A DNA stretch of 10,688 nt from CAJXZP01 sp047610145 (GCA_047610145.1 JBLFZF010000102.1:1-10688), one strand, 5' to 3'; shown: positions 1 through 7,012, counted from the first letter of the stretch. Numbers and translations are program-made. The notes: generated by a model not told the origin, from the letters alone.

Positions 1-1375
1 ATTGCTTAAAAATAGTAGGCAGGTTTACATTTGCTTCCTGATTTGAAAATACACCTGTATATAGATTGCTTTTTAAATCAATGGTATTCACTTTCATCGT
101 ATCCGTTTGTATGGAACCTAGGGGCTGAATACGAAGGTTAGATAACAATTGATTGAGTTCTTCTTGATTTGCATCGGCAGAAGGAATTATAGTTAGACTA
201 CCTCCGTTATTTACAAAATCTAAAATAGCACTTTTAAACCCGGAGCTAAACCCATTCAATTCATTGAGAATAATTAGATCGGTAAATTGAAACGCACGAA
301 GATCCAAGGTAGTTTCTTGAATTTCTTGATAGTCAAAGTAGGGCTCCGTTCTAAATGCCTTTTTAAATGAAGTACTGGAAGTGGCCGAATTAATGGATAG
401 TACATGTACGAGCTCTCTAATATGATAATTAAAGAAAAACTGATTGTCAAAAACGATAGGATAGTCCTCTACTGAAATTATACCAGAGTGCCAGCCTGTA
501 GAATTGGAATGAAAAGTAAAAACAGTGTCAAAGCTAGAATGAGCCGGAATATCAATTTTCATGAAATTTCGCTGTTCTTTATTTAACGTTAAACGGATAT
601 CTACATTTTTTAATTCTGTATTTCCATAATTGGTAACTCTAAAAAACACTTGGTCTTCTTGATTAATTCTATGTACGGGATTTAGAAACCAAATAGAATC
701 AATAGAAACGTTATTTGCATTGCTGGGCTCCACCGGAATTAAAGTGTAATTAGTTAAACTATCAACCGATACAGAGGAGAAATCATATTGTGACTTTTGA
801 AAATCGGATATCAGATAGGCCGAATAATTATCAGCGTCCATCGCGGTGGATTGTCTCTTTATTATTTTTTGTAATGACTGAGAGTTAGGATTAGTGGTTA
901 CTTTTTGAACCTTTTTACGCAATTCAGTGGTAGGGTAAAGATGCTGTTGACTGGCTTGGAAGTTATTTGTGAGTACCTGATGATTTATGCTTTTAGGCAA
1001 TACATCCAATAACTCCAACCCAATTTGACGTTCAATATCCATCAAAACACTCTTTTCAATTTTGTTTTCTGCACTAAATGAATTATCAATAAAAACAGAA
1101 GAACTCTGCAAAGGATCACTTAACTGGGTGTTATTAGTTGGAATAAAAGGCTGGGCAAACGCAAGTACTAATGCAGTGATAGCCAGCATTCTACTCAGTA
1201 AGATAAGCAGGTGTTTTAAATTTGATTTGGCTTGAGTTGCATGTTTTACTTCTTTTAAAAAGGAAACATTACTGAAATACACTTTTTTGTATCTCTGAAA
1301 ATTAAACAGATGAATGACTACCGGAATAATCAGTGCAAATAGCGCGTAAAGAAACTGCGGATATAGGAAGTTCAT
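1..1375 (-). CDS. BatA-domain / vWA-like membrane protein (C-terminus beyond left edge)
   Basis: I translated this frame by hand. It is open from an ATG at 1373-1375 to the left edge (458 codons, no stop), so the C-terminus is missing. The N-terminus has the two closely spaced hydrophobic segments of the Bacteroidota BatA/'N-terminal double-transmembrane' domain: residues about 5-23 and 55-77, separated by a basic cytoplasmic loop (QRYKKVYFSNVSFLKEVKH). Next comes SVFIDNSFSAEN, which contains a DxSxS MIDAS-type motif (D97, S99, S101) as in von Willebrand A domains, then the family-typical YLISDFQ segment. Later regions look like a periplasmic beta-rich part and a Rossmann-like stretch (DLIILNELNGF, FVNNGGSLTIIPS). 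Family members I know of are roughly 650-700 residues, so perhaps 200 are cut off. Related Bat proteins occur with MoxR ATPases in Bacteroidota operons. The function is poorly defined and 'aerotolerance' is only a historical label. The family call is firm; the role is not. Confidence 0.85.
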   Translation of the reverse strand, partial: MNFLYPQFLYALFALIIPVVIHLFNFQRYKKVYFSNVSFLKEVKHATQAKSNLKHLLILLSRMLAITALVLAFAQPFIPTNNTQLSDPLQSSSVFIDNSFSAENKIEKSVLMDIERQIGLELLDVLPKSINHQVLTNNFQASQQHLYPTTELRKKVQKVTTNPNSQSLQKIIKRQSTAMDADNYSAYLISDFQKSQYDFSSVSVDSLTNYTLIPVEPSNANNVSIDSIWFLNPVHRINQEDQVFFRVTNYGNTELKNVDIRLTLNKEQRNFMKIDIPAHSSFDTVFTFHSNSTGWHSGIISVEDYPIVFDNQFFFNYHIRELVHVLSINSATSSTSFKKAFRTEPYFDYQEIQETTLDLRAFQFTDLIILNELNGFSSGFKSAILDFVNNGGSLTIIPSADANQEELNQLLSNLRIQPLGSIQTDTMKVNTIDLKSNLYTGVFSNQEANVNLPTIFKQ

Positions 1376-1382
1376 TAAAAGC

Positions 1383-1390
1383 CAAATTTA
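1383..1390 (-). promoter_or_regulatory. Candidate -7 element for the BatA-domain gene
   Basis: Read on the minus strand this is TAAATTTG, matching the Bacteroidota -7 consensus TAnnTTTG. It ends only 7 bases before the ATG, so the transcript would be leaderless or nearly so. I find no TTG -33 box at the usual 17-23 base spacing, so this is a weak call. Confidence 0.3.
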
Positions 1391-1589
1391 TAAAAGCAGC
1401 TTTAATTTATAGTAGGTTAATCAAAAGTTTTTTTATTTATTTCAACAGTTCTAAATAAAATCTATAAATACTGATTTTGATCAATTATGGTTAGGCTATT
1501 TGCAACTAAATTTGTGGGGTATACGAATTATTAATGTTGTCATTTAGTTAATGAAATAAAGTTTTCTCAATAACATATATATATAATCA

Positions 1590-1597
1590 TATATTTG
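1590..1597 (+). promoter_or_regulatory. Candidate -7 element for the persulfide dioxygenase gene
   Basis: TATATTTG matches TAnnTTTG and lies 40 bases before the ATG at 1638, which would give a leader of about 30 bases. No TTG -33 box lies at the normal distance; TTTTC at 1562-1566 is the nearest similar sequence. The spacer contains an alternating AT run (1575-1585). A second match, TAAATTTG at 1507-1514, would give a leader of over 110 bases. Either or both could be used. Confidence 0.4.
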
Positions 1598-1637
1598 AAT
1601 TTTCAAAAGTGATAGTAGAGATTAAAATAAATACAGA

Positions 1638-3047
1638 ATGTACGTAGAGCAATTATATACCGGATGTATAGCGGTTGGAACCTATTATATTGAATCTAAT
1701 GGTGAGGCCATCGTAATCGACCCGCTTCGTGATCCAAGTCCTTATATGAAGATGGCTGCTGAACGCGATGCAAAAATTACATATGTAATTTTAACTCATT
1801 TTCATGCTGATTTTATTTCTGGACATGTTGACTTAGCTCAAAAAACAGGAGCAACAATTGTTTATGGACCGACTGCTCAGGCAGATTATGAATTTCATTC
1901 CGGTACGGATGGTGAAATTTTTGAAGTGGGAGATGTCACCTTAGAGTTAATGCACACTCCAGGTCATACACTTGAAAGCTCTTCTTTTTTATTAAGAAAC
2001 GAAGCAGGAAAAATGGAAGCCTTATTTACCGGTGATGCTCTTTTTATTGGGGATGTGGGTAGACCAGATTTGGCTATTAAATCAGATTTGACAGAAAAAG
2101 ACTTAGCAGGAATGTTGTTTGATACGTTGCGGAATAAAATTATGCCTTTGCCCGATGAAGTGATAATTTATCCAAACCATGGTGCTGGCTCTTCTTGCGG
2201 TAAGAACTTGAGTAGTGAGACGTTTGATACTTTGGGAAATCAAAAGTTAACTAATTATGCTTTGCGCGCAGACATGACCAAAGAGGAATTCATTACAGAT
2301 ATTACCACTGGGTTAACAGCGCCTCCTCAGTACTTTCCGAAAGCGGCAAGAAAGAATAAGGGCGGTGTATCTAATTTTGATGATGTACTGATTCGCGGAA
2401 TGCAACCTATTTCGCCAAAGGAGTTAAATAACAAAATGTCGGAAGATTATTTAGTTTTAGATACGCGGTTCGAAGAGGAGTTTACAAAAGGATTTATTCC
2501 TCAATCTATGTTCATTGGTATTGATGGTAACTTTGCCATGTGGGTAGGTGCGGTTATTGAAAATATCAATCAAAAAATAATTATTGTCACTGAACATGGA
2601 AGAGAAGCAGAGGTAATTACCCGTTTATCTCGGGTAGGTTATGATCACTGTGTAGGCTATTTAGAAGGTGGTTTTGATGCGTGGAAGAACGCAGGTTATG
2701 ACATTGATTCTATTGAAAATATCTCAGCATCTGAATTGTCAAAACTGCATAGACCTATGAGTATTGTAGATGTCAGAGCCCAAGGGGAATGGCAATCCCA
2801 ACAGGTAAAAGGAGCATATCATTGGCCTCTTGTTCGTATTAACGATGCAATAGACTCCCTAAGTAGGGAGGTGAAACATTATGTGCATTGTGCCGGTGGT
2901 TATCGTTCCGTAATTGCCGCTTCAATTATGAAAAGAAATGGTTTTGACGGGGCCAATATTGTAAACGTCATGGGAGGTTTTGACAGAATTTTAATGTCTG
3001 ATTTACCCGTGACAGATTTTGGTTGCCCATCTAACTTGCTTTCCTAA
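1638..3047 (+). CDS. Persulfide dioxygenase-rhodanese fusion (CstB/ETHE1-like MBL-fold hydrolase)
   Basis: This 469-residue cytoplasmic protein (no signal peptide) has three domains. Residues 1-235 are a metallo-beta-lactamase-fold persulfide dioxygenase: THFHAD (H54, H56, D58), TPGH (H110), TGDALFIGDVGRPD (D133) and NHGAG (H181). H54, H110 and D133 correspond by family knowledge to the single-Fe(II) ligands of ETHE1-type enzymes. Cys187 in GSSCGK matches the conserved cysteine of this branch. Residues about 255-355 form a first rhodanese domain whose active-site loop reads VTEHGREAE with no cysteine, so it is probably catalytically dead. Residues about 362-460 form a second rhodanese domain with C418 in HCAGGYRS, the expected catalytic cysteine. 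In CstB-type enzymes the pair oxidises low-molecular-weight persulfides to sulfite/thiosulfate with O2, protecting against sulfide and polysulfide stress. It stands alone between a divergent gene and a terminator. I see no adjacent CstR-type repressor or sulfide:quinone reductase. The domain assignment is firm; the exact persulfide substrate is unknown. Confidence 0.93.
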   Translation: MYVEQLYTGCIAVGTYYIESNGEAIVIDPLRDPSPYMKMAAERDAKITYVILTHFHADFISGHVDLAQKTGATIVYGPTAQADYEFHSGTDGEIFEVGDVTLELMHTPGHTLESSSFLLRNEAGKMEALFTGDALFIGDVGRPDLAIKSDLTEKDLAGMLFDTLRNKIMPLPDEVIIYPNHGAGSSCGKNLSSETFDTLGNQKLTNYALRADMTKEEFITDITTGLTAPPQYFPKAARKNKGGVSNFDDVLIRGMQPISPKELNNKMSEDYLVLDTRFEEEFTKGFIPQSMFIGIDGNFAMWVGAVIENINQKIIIVTEHGREAEVITRLSRVGYDHCVGYLEGGFDAWKNAGYDIDSIENISASELSKLHRPMSIVDVRAQGEWQSQQVKGAYHWPLVRINDAIDSLSREVKHYVHCAGGYRSVIAASIMKRNGFDGANIVNVMGGFDRILMSDLPVTDFGCPSNLLS

Positions 3048-3053
3048 AATAGA

Positions 3054-3112
3054 AAAAGACCTAAAAAAAGTCCCGTAGAACTTAGTTCTACGGGACTTTT
3101 TTTAGGTCTTTT
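3054..3112. terminator. Bidirectional intrinsic terminator, perfect 28-bp stem
   Basis: The left arm 3054-3081 and right arm 3085-3112 are exactly complementary, with a three-base loop TTA. The core is GTCCCGTAGAAC paired with GTTCTACGGGAC. It is flanked by a paired A7/T7 block and then by AAAAGACCT paired with AGGTCTTTT. A GC-rich core followed by a T run occurs on both strands. It lies between two convergent genes, 6 bases after the plus-strand stop and 5 bases after the minus-strand stop, so it can end both transcripts. Confidence 0.93.
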
Positions 3113-3117
3113 AATTC

Positions 3118-5274
3118 CTATAAGTGGCGCTCAACATAGTCAAGAACCTTCTGCATTAAATGGACCCGGTCTTTTCCACGAACATTGTGCTCTGCCCCCG
3201 GATATTCAAAGAAATCTACTTGAATCCCATTTTTAATACATTCCTTCAAAAAGAGATCTGAGTTTTGTTTAACTACTGTTGGATCTACCGCCCCATGAAT
3301 AATAAGTAACGGGTCTTTTAAGTTTTTTGCCCGTTTAATATTAGAGGTTAATTCAAAACCTTCTTTATTCGTTTCCGGGGTGTCCATGTATCTTTCGGCA
3401 TACATTACTTCATAATAACTCCAATCCATTACTGGGCCGCCTGCAACACCAACTTTAAACGTTCCAGGGTAGGAGGTCAACAAACTAGTAGTCATAAAGC
3501 CACCATAACTCCATCCATGTACTCCAATTCTATTGCCATCTACATAATTAAGCGACTTTAAATAATCTATTCCAGATAATTGATCTTGCATTTCTACCTG
3601 ACCTAAATTACGGAATATTGCTTGTTCAAATTCAATTCCTCTATTGGTACTTCCTCGGCCATCTAGGGTAAATACAATGTATCCTTTATTTGCAAAATGA
3701 TACATCCATAGAGAAGCACTCGCTAACCAGTTAGCGTGTATCAATTGCACTCCAGGACCATTATATACATAAATTAAAACAGGATACTTTTTGTTTTCAT
3801 CAAAATCATGAGGGTAAACTGTTCTAGTATGTAGAATAGTAGATCCATCGTTCGCTTTAATTGTACCTAGTTTGGTCTCTCCAATTTCGTACTCTTTTAG
3901 AGGGTTATCAGAAGTCATTAGGTTACTTACTGATTTTTTCGCCAATTCTATTAAATCGTAAGAGTTTGGCTTGGTGAGAGAAGAACTCCTGGTTAATGCA
4001 AACTTTTTATTACTAGAAATAGACGCCCATGCATAATAAGAATCACCAGTTGTAATTTGAACAGGGGCAGAACTTCCTCCGTCCGTAATAGTTACTTCAA
4101 ATAGGTGCAGGTCTATTTTATCCTTATCGTTTCCTAAAAAACAAAGCTTTTGAGTAGCTTCATCGTAACTTAAAAACTTACGAACTAATATGTTTTCTGT
4201 GTTTACTTTCCAATGGCTGTTTCCTGCTACATTGTATACGTAAAATTGGTTGATTCCTTCATTTTCTGATTGCCATAAAAACTCACCCTTCCCAATAAAG
4301 GTTAAGCCATGAGTTGGATGTACATATTCCGGATCTGTTTCTGTTAATATATCTTTTTTCCAGTCACCTGTTTTACAATCATACTGTTTTAACGTTACCG
4401 TATCTTGGCCACGGTTCATACTTGCTGCGTATATTGATTTTTCATCACGATCCCAACTTACAGATGTGAGGTAGCTTTCTTTGGCGTTTTTAGAATTAAG
4501 GTATATGACTTCTTTATCTTTTAAAGAGTACATTCCAATTCGTACTTCTTCACTTGGCATTCCAGCCATTGGATATTTGGTGTTTTTTACCGAAGCTGGT
4601 CGGGTAGAGTAATCAACTAACGGGTAATTGGTTACATGGGTTTCATCTTTCTCGTAAAAGGCAAGTGCAGTTCCGGTTTTATTCCAAATAATTCCTTGCT
4701 CTATACCAAATTCTACACGACTAACCGTTTGACCAGCAACTATGTTGGCGTCTGTATGATGTGTAATAGCTTCTTCCCTGCCATTAACCAATAGATAAAG
4801 GTTATTATCCATTGTAAAAGCTAAATCAGCTGTACCGGGTCTAAAAGTAAAATTGGCCGCTCCTTTTGGAAGTGCATGGTATTTTTTTGCTTTTTTAGAT
4901 TTAGCATTGAATTTGTAAATCAATCCGGAATACATAAAATAAGCTTCGTTGCTACTAATCCAATTAAAATTAGGTAGGGTAACCATCACTTTTTTCAGGA
5001 GTAATTGAGCGGCTAAATCGGTAGTGTTGATAATTTCTTCTTTATTAAAATTGGAAGCGTGAACTTTAACCAATGATTGAAGTTGGTCACTTTTCTCTGT
5101 ATAGGTATAATATTCTGTGTCAGGAATCCATTTAAAATTAGAAAGTCTTTCCGGAGATAGATTTCCCCATCTGCCCATAACTGACTCATCAAGAGACAGT
5201 TCTTTTTGTGCAAATGACATTGTGGGTAGCATTAGAATTAATCCTAATGCGAACGATAAGATAGCATTTTTCAT
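3118..5274 (-). CDS. Secreted S9 prolyl oligopeptidase / dipeptidyl-peptidase-IV-like peptidase
   Basis: The protein has 718 residues from the ATG at 5272-5274. The frame extends three codons further to a GTG at 5281-5283, but the ATG gives a better Sec signal peptide: MKN, a hydrophobic core, then MSFA with probable cleavage before Gln23. Residues about 45-455 are the DPP-IV N-terminal beta-propeller and about 475-718 the alpha/beta-hydrolase catalytic domain. The triad is visible: Ser589 in GWSYGG, Asp664 in HGAVDPTV and His696 in GAEHN. Tyr504 in YVYNGPG is at the oxyanion-hole/substrate tyrosine position. The propeller carries VEFGIEQG followed by W and AFYEKDE, the form seen in many Bacteroidota S9 peptidases in place of the YEEE helix of mammalian DPP-IV. 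It probably cleaves dipeptides from peptide N-termini in the periplasm or at the cell surface. Exact specificity cannot be read from sequence. The methyltransferase gene 44 bases upstream is likely co-transcribed, and its 3' end is served by the 3054-3112 hairpin. Confidence 0.93.
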   Translation of the reverse strand: MKNAILSFALGLILMLPTMSFAQKELSLDESVMGRWGNLSPERLSNFKWIPDTEYYTYTEKSDQLQSLVKVHASNFNKEEIINTTDLAAQLLLKKVMVTLPNFNWISSNEAYFMYSGLIYKFNAKSKKAKKYHALPKGAANFTFRPGTADLAFTMDNNLYLLVNGREEAITHHTDANIVAGQTVSRVEFGIEQGIIWNKTGTALAFYEKDETHVTNYPLVDYSTRPASVKNTKYPMAGMPSEEVRIGMYSLKDKEVIYLNSKNAKESYLTSVSWDRDEKSIYAASMNRGQDTVTLKQYDCKTGDWKKDILTETDPEYVHPTHGLTFIGKGEFLWQSENEGINQFYVYNVAGNSHWKVNTENILVRKFLSYDEATQKLCFLGNDKDKIDLHLFEVTITDGGSSAPVQITTGDSYYAWASISSNKKFALTRSSSLTKPNSYDLIELAKKSVSNLMTSDNPLKEYEIGETKLGTIKANDGSTILHTRTVYPHDFDENKKYPVLIYVYNGPGVQLIHANWLASASLWMYHFANKGYIVFTLDGRGSTNRGIEFEQAIFRNLGQVEMQDQLSGIDYLKSLNYVDGNRIGVHGWSYGGFMTTSLLTSYPGTFKVGVAGGPVMDWSYYEVMYAERYMDTPETNKEGFELTSNIKRAKNLKDPLLIIHGAVDPTVVKQNSDLFLKECIKNGIQVDFFEYPGAEHNVRGKDRVHLMQKVLDYVERHL

Positions 5275-5318
5275 ATATGGCACTTTTTAATATTAGCGAA
5301 TAGTGAGCGGTAAAAGAA

Positions 5319-6026
5319 TTAAATTCTGGTGATTTTAGCAAGGTATTGATAGGTTTCCTCTTCAAAGATTTTAACAGCGTTAAATCCTGCTTTTTTGGCA
5401 GCATCTTGCATAGAGCCAAAATCAATAAATAACCAATCAAATGGAAATCCCTTTTGGTCTTCAAACTCCATTTGATATTCTACTTCGCCATAATAGGAAC
5501 CGTTTAAATCAATTAAAACGCTTCCATCTTCCTCTTTGTATAAGTGTAAAAGGTCGCTACTGTCCACAATTATTTGTCCTCCAGGAGCCAGTAACTCATT
5601 TACTTTTTCAAAAAAGCCGGCTACTTTATTGAGCTTCCCCATGACTCCGAAGCCATTCATAAGCAGGAGTAATGTATCATACTTTTGATTTTGTAGGGTA
5701 TAAAAGTCTTGAACAATGGCCTTTTTTAAACCTTGCTTTTTCATACAAGAAATAGCCCCTTCAGAAATGTCAATGGCGGTTACGTCTAGGCCTCTATTTT
5801 GTAGTTCAAGAGAGTGAATTCCGGTACCTGCACCCACGTCTAAAACGCGACCTGAACAGAGTTCAATGGCCATTTTTTCTAGCTCCGGAAAATCTTTGAA
5901 TGGTCTAAAAAACCAAGAAATAGGATAAGAGTCACTTTCTGCAATATCGGAGTGAACTAGAATTTTTTGTGATCCTGGATTTTCTTGATATTTCAACAAT
6001 GCTTTGCCGTAAATATCGGTGACCAT
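5319..6026 (-). CDS. Class I SAM-dependent methyltransferase
   Basis: The protein has 235 residues from the ATG at 6024-6026. The open frame reaches a TTG at 6068, but a good -7 element at 6071-6078 would start transcription at or inside that extension, so the ATG is preferred. The Rossmann-fold SAM site is clear: VLDVGAGTG (residues 61-69) is motif I, DVTAID ending at Asp86 is the acidic motif II, QDF (Asp107) is next, and LLLLMNGFGVMG (about 119-130) is the region that usually carries motif IV. LLAPGGQIIVDSS (about 146-157) is the post-motif beta strand. The C-terminal part (YYGEVEYQMEFEDQKG to the end) is the substrate side and I cannot match it to a specific target. No signal peptide is present. 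The stop lies 44 bases before the peptidase ATG on the same strand with no terminator between, so the two probably share a transcript. A functional link between them is not obvious. The substrate could be a small molecule or a protein. Confidence 0.85.
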   Translation of the reverse strand: MVTDIYGKALLKYQENPGSQKILVHSDIAESDSYPISWFFRPFKDFPELEKMAIELCSGRVLDVGAGTGIHSLELQNRGLDVTAIDISEGAISCMKKQGLKKAIVQDFYTLQNQKYDTLLLLMNGFGVMGKLNKVAGFFEKVNELLAPGGQIIVDSSDLLHLYKEEDGSVLIDLNGSYYGEVEYQMEFEDQKGFPFDWLFIDFGSMQDAAKKAGFNAVKIFEEETYQYLAKITRI

Positions 6027-6052
6027 GTCGTGTTTGTTATTTTCCAATGCCT

Positions 6053-6060
6053 TAGTTTTG
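6053..6060 (+). promoter_or_regulatory. Candidate -7 element for the 88-residue protein gene
   Basis: TAGTTTTG fits TAnnTTTG and lies 32 bases before the ATG at 6093. A TTTG at 6033-6036 could serve as the -33 box, with a 16-base spacer that is slightly short of the usual range. It sits 10 bases from the opposing minus-strand -7 element. Confidence 0.42.
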
Positions 6061-6070
6061 TAATTCAATA

Positions 6071-6078
6071 CAAATGTA
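6071..6078 (-). promoter_or_regulatory. Candidate -7 element for the methyltransferase-peptidase operon
   Basis: Read on the minus strand this is TACATTTG, a match to TAnnTTTG. It would start transcription near 6064, giving a leader of about 38 bases to the ATG at 6026 and arguing against the upstream TTG start at 6068. I find no clear TTG -33 box; that region lies inside the first codons of the divergent gene. Confidence 0.42.
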
Positions 6079-6092
6079 CTTAAGTATAGATT

Positions 6093-6359
6093 ATGGCTAG
6101 TAGAAGAGTTTTAAAAAGAGTGATAAATGCAGAAATTGCAGATGTAATTGATCATTGTTATGATGTGGTTGCAAGTTCGCCAGATAAAGAAGAAAAAGTA
6201 AACGCTATTGTAGATGCATCGGTGGAGTTATATGATAGTTTGATTATTGCCGTAAACGAATACAAGTCAGCAGAAAGCGCATCTACGTATTTTGCTGAAA
6301 TTGAAGCGAAATTAACGAAAGAAGTGGAAGCATTAAATCAAAAAGTCGCTACGGTGTAG
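6093..6359 (+). CDS. Small conserved helical protein of unknown function
   Basis: This 88-residue cytoplasmic protein has no signal peptide or membrane span. It opens with MASRRVLKRVINAEIADVI and looks helical throughout, with a charged acidic/lysine-rich C-terminal helix (AEIEAKLTKEVEALNQKV) that could form a coiled coil. From memory it resembles a family of short Bacteroidota proteins starting with an (S/K)RR-LK-xIN motif. No function is known to me for that family, and I cannot confirm membership without a search. The 6053 promoter candidate and the terminator over its stop codon suggest it is transcribed mainly on its own. No catalytic motif is visible; Cys22 is its only cysteine. Confidence 0.75.
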   Translation: MASRRVLKRVINAEIADVIDHCYDVVASSPDKEEKVNAIVDASVELYDSLIIAVNEYKSAESASTYFAEIEAKLTKEVEALNQKVATV

Positions 6360-6370
6360 TGACTTTTTTT
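6340..6370. terminator. Intrinsic terminator overlapping the end of the 88-residue ORF
   Basis: Left arm 6340-6352 (AAAAAGTCGCTAC), loop GGT, right arm 6356-6368: 13 pairs including one G-T wobble, then T's to 6370. The 5' arm is made of the last sense codons and the 3' arm includes the TAG stop. On the minus strand the hairpin is followed by five T's, so it may also stop transcripts from the right. The next plus-strand ATG is only 10 bases after the T run. Confidence 0.8.
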
Positions 6371-6380
6371 AGGGATTAAA

Positions 6381-6590
6381 ATGAAAGGAGTGTACCCGTT
6401 CGTACTTGTGTTAATGATCTTAGTTGTAGCCATTTTAGGATATTACAACATGAAACAAAAAAGAACCATTGAACTCCTGAATGAAGAAATTTTTGAACAA
6501 GCTAGGCTGCGACATAACCTCGTTTTTGAAAAACATTTATTAGAGCAAAAACTACAGGTGTGTATAGCTGATTCTTCCCGAATCAATTAA
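6381..6590 (+). CDS. Small single-pass membrane protein with coiled-coil tail
   Basis: The protein has 69 residues. A hydrophobic segment at about 5-22 (YPFVLVLMILVVAILGYY) is followed by a basic stretch (KQKR) and a predicted coiled coil (about 26-60: TIELLNEEIFEQARLRHNLVFEKHLLEQKLQ). The positive charges just after the span suggest the tail is cytoplasmic, although lysine at position 2 leaves orientation uncertain. The layout recalls short bitopic coiled-coil proteins such as FtsB/FtsL in architecture only; I see no family motif and assign no function. It starts 10 bases after a strong terminator and no -7 element is obvious in between, so expression may depend on read-through or a promoter inside the preceding gene. 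Its stop codon shares bases with the stop of the convergent response regulator gene. Confidence 0.65.
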   Translation: MKGVYPFVLVLMILVVAILGYYNMKQKRTIELLNEEIFEQARLRHNLVFEKHLLEQKLQVCIADSSRIN

Positions 6591-6985
6591 ACCCTAGAAT
6601 AATTATTGGCAAAGGCTAAAACCGTTTTTGTTTTGAACTGATCAATAGGTTTGACAAAAAATTCCTGAACACCTGAGAAACTTAAACAAGAATTTTGATT
6701 TTGAGAGTGTATCGAAGAACTTAACATAAAAATGGGTAGCTCTATATCGTTTTCTTTTAGTTTTTGTAGTAACCCTAGGCCATCTAACTCCGGCATATGA
6801 AAATCTAATAAAACGATAAAGTTTTGAATGGAGTTCTTAATCACATCAAAACCAACCAAACCATTGTCGGCAGTAATTATAGAGCCTTTAAAACCGGCAA
6901 TCTCCAAGTTCCTTTTGGCTAGCATTCTAGCTATAGGATCATCGTCAATAATTAAAATATTTCTTGTTGTACTTTCGTATCCCAT
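6587..6985 (-). CDS. Single-domain CheY-like response regulator
   Basis: This 132-residue protein is a receiver domain and nothing more. The acidic pocket is D14-D15-D16 (LIIDDDP), the phospho-acceptor is D61 in LLDFHMPELDG, the conserved Ser/Thr is in MLSSS (about S89) and the switch lysine is K112 in FVKP. All conserved receiver residues are present, so it should be phosphorylatable. There is no output domain and no histidine kinase in the window, so its partner is unknown. A CheY-like or phosphorelay role is possible. It lies 61 bases downstream of the NrfD-like gene on the same strand and could share its transcript or use the candidate promoter at 6991-6998. Its stop TAA at 6587-6589 overlaps the TAA of the convergent gene at 6588-6590. 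Confidence 0.92.
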   Translation of the reverse strand: MGYESTTRNILIIDDDPIARMLAKRNLEIAGFKGSIITADNGLVGFDVIKNSIQNFIVLLDFHMPELDGLGLLQKLKENDIELPIFMLSSSIHSQNQNSCLSFSGVQEFFVKPIDQFKTKTVLAFANNYSRV

Positions 6986-6990
6986 ACTTT

Positions 6991-6998
6991 CAAATGTA
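6991..6998 (-). promoter_or_regulatory. Candidate -7 element for the response regulator gene
   Basis: Read on the minus strand this is TACATTTG, a match to TAnnTTTG, the same octamer as at 6071-6078. It ends 5 bases before the ATG, so a transcript from it would be close to leaderless. A TTG at 7025-7027 (minus strand) is 26 bases away, longer than usual. A 9-bp inverted repeat sits just upstream. Confidence 0.33.
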
Positions 6999-7012
6999 AT
7001 ATTGGCGGTAAC

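Noticed and set aside
1477..1484. TTGATCAA palindrome in the divergent region as an FNR/CRP-type site
   Set aside because: The two halves abut, whereas FNR sites need a four-base gap (TTGAT-N4-ATCAA). An 8-base palindrome is common in AT-rich DNA.
5013..5632. Open frames at 5013-5213 and 5189-5464 (minus) and 5441-5632 (plus)
   Set aside because: They lie inside the peptidase and methyltransferase genes in other frames, have no recognisable domain, and the well-supported genes explain the region.
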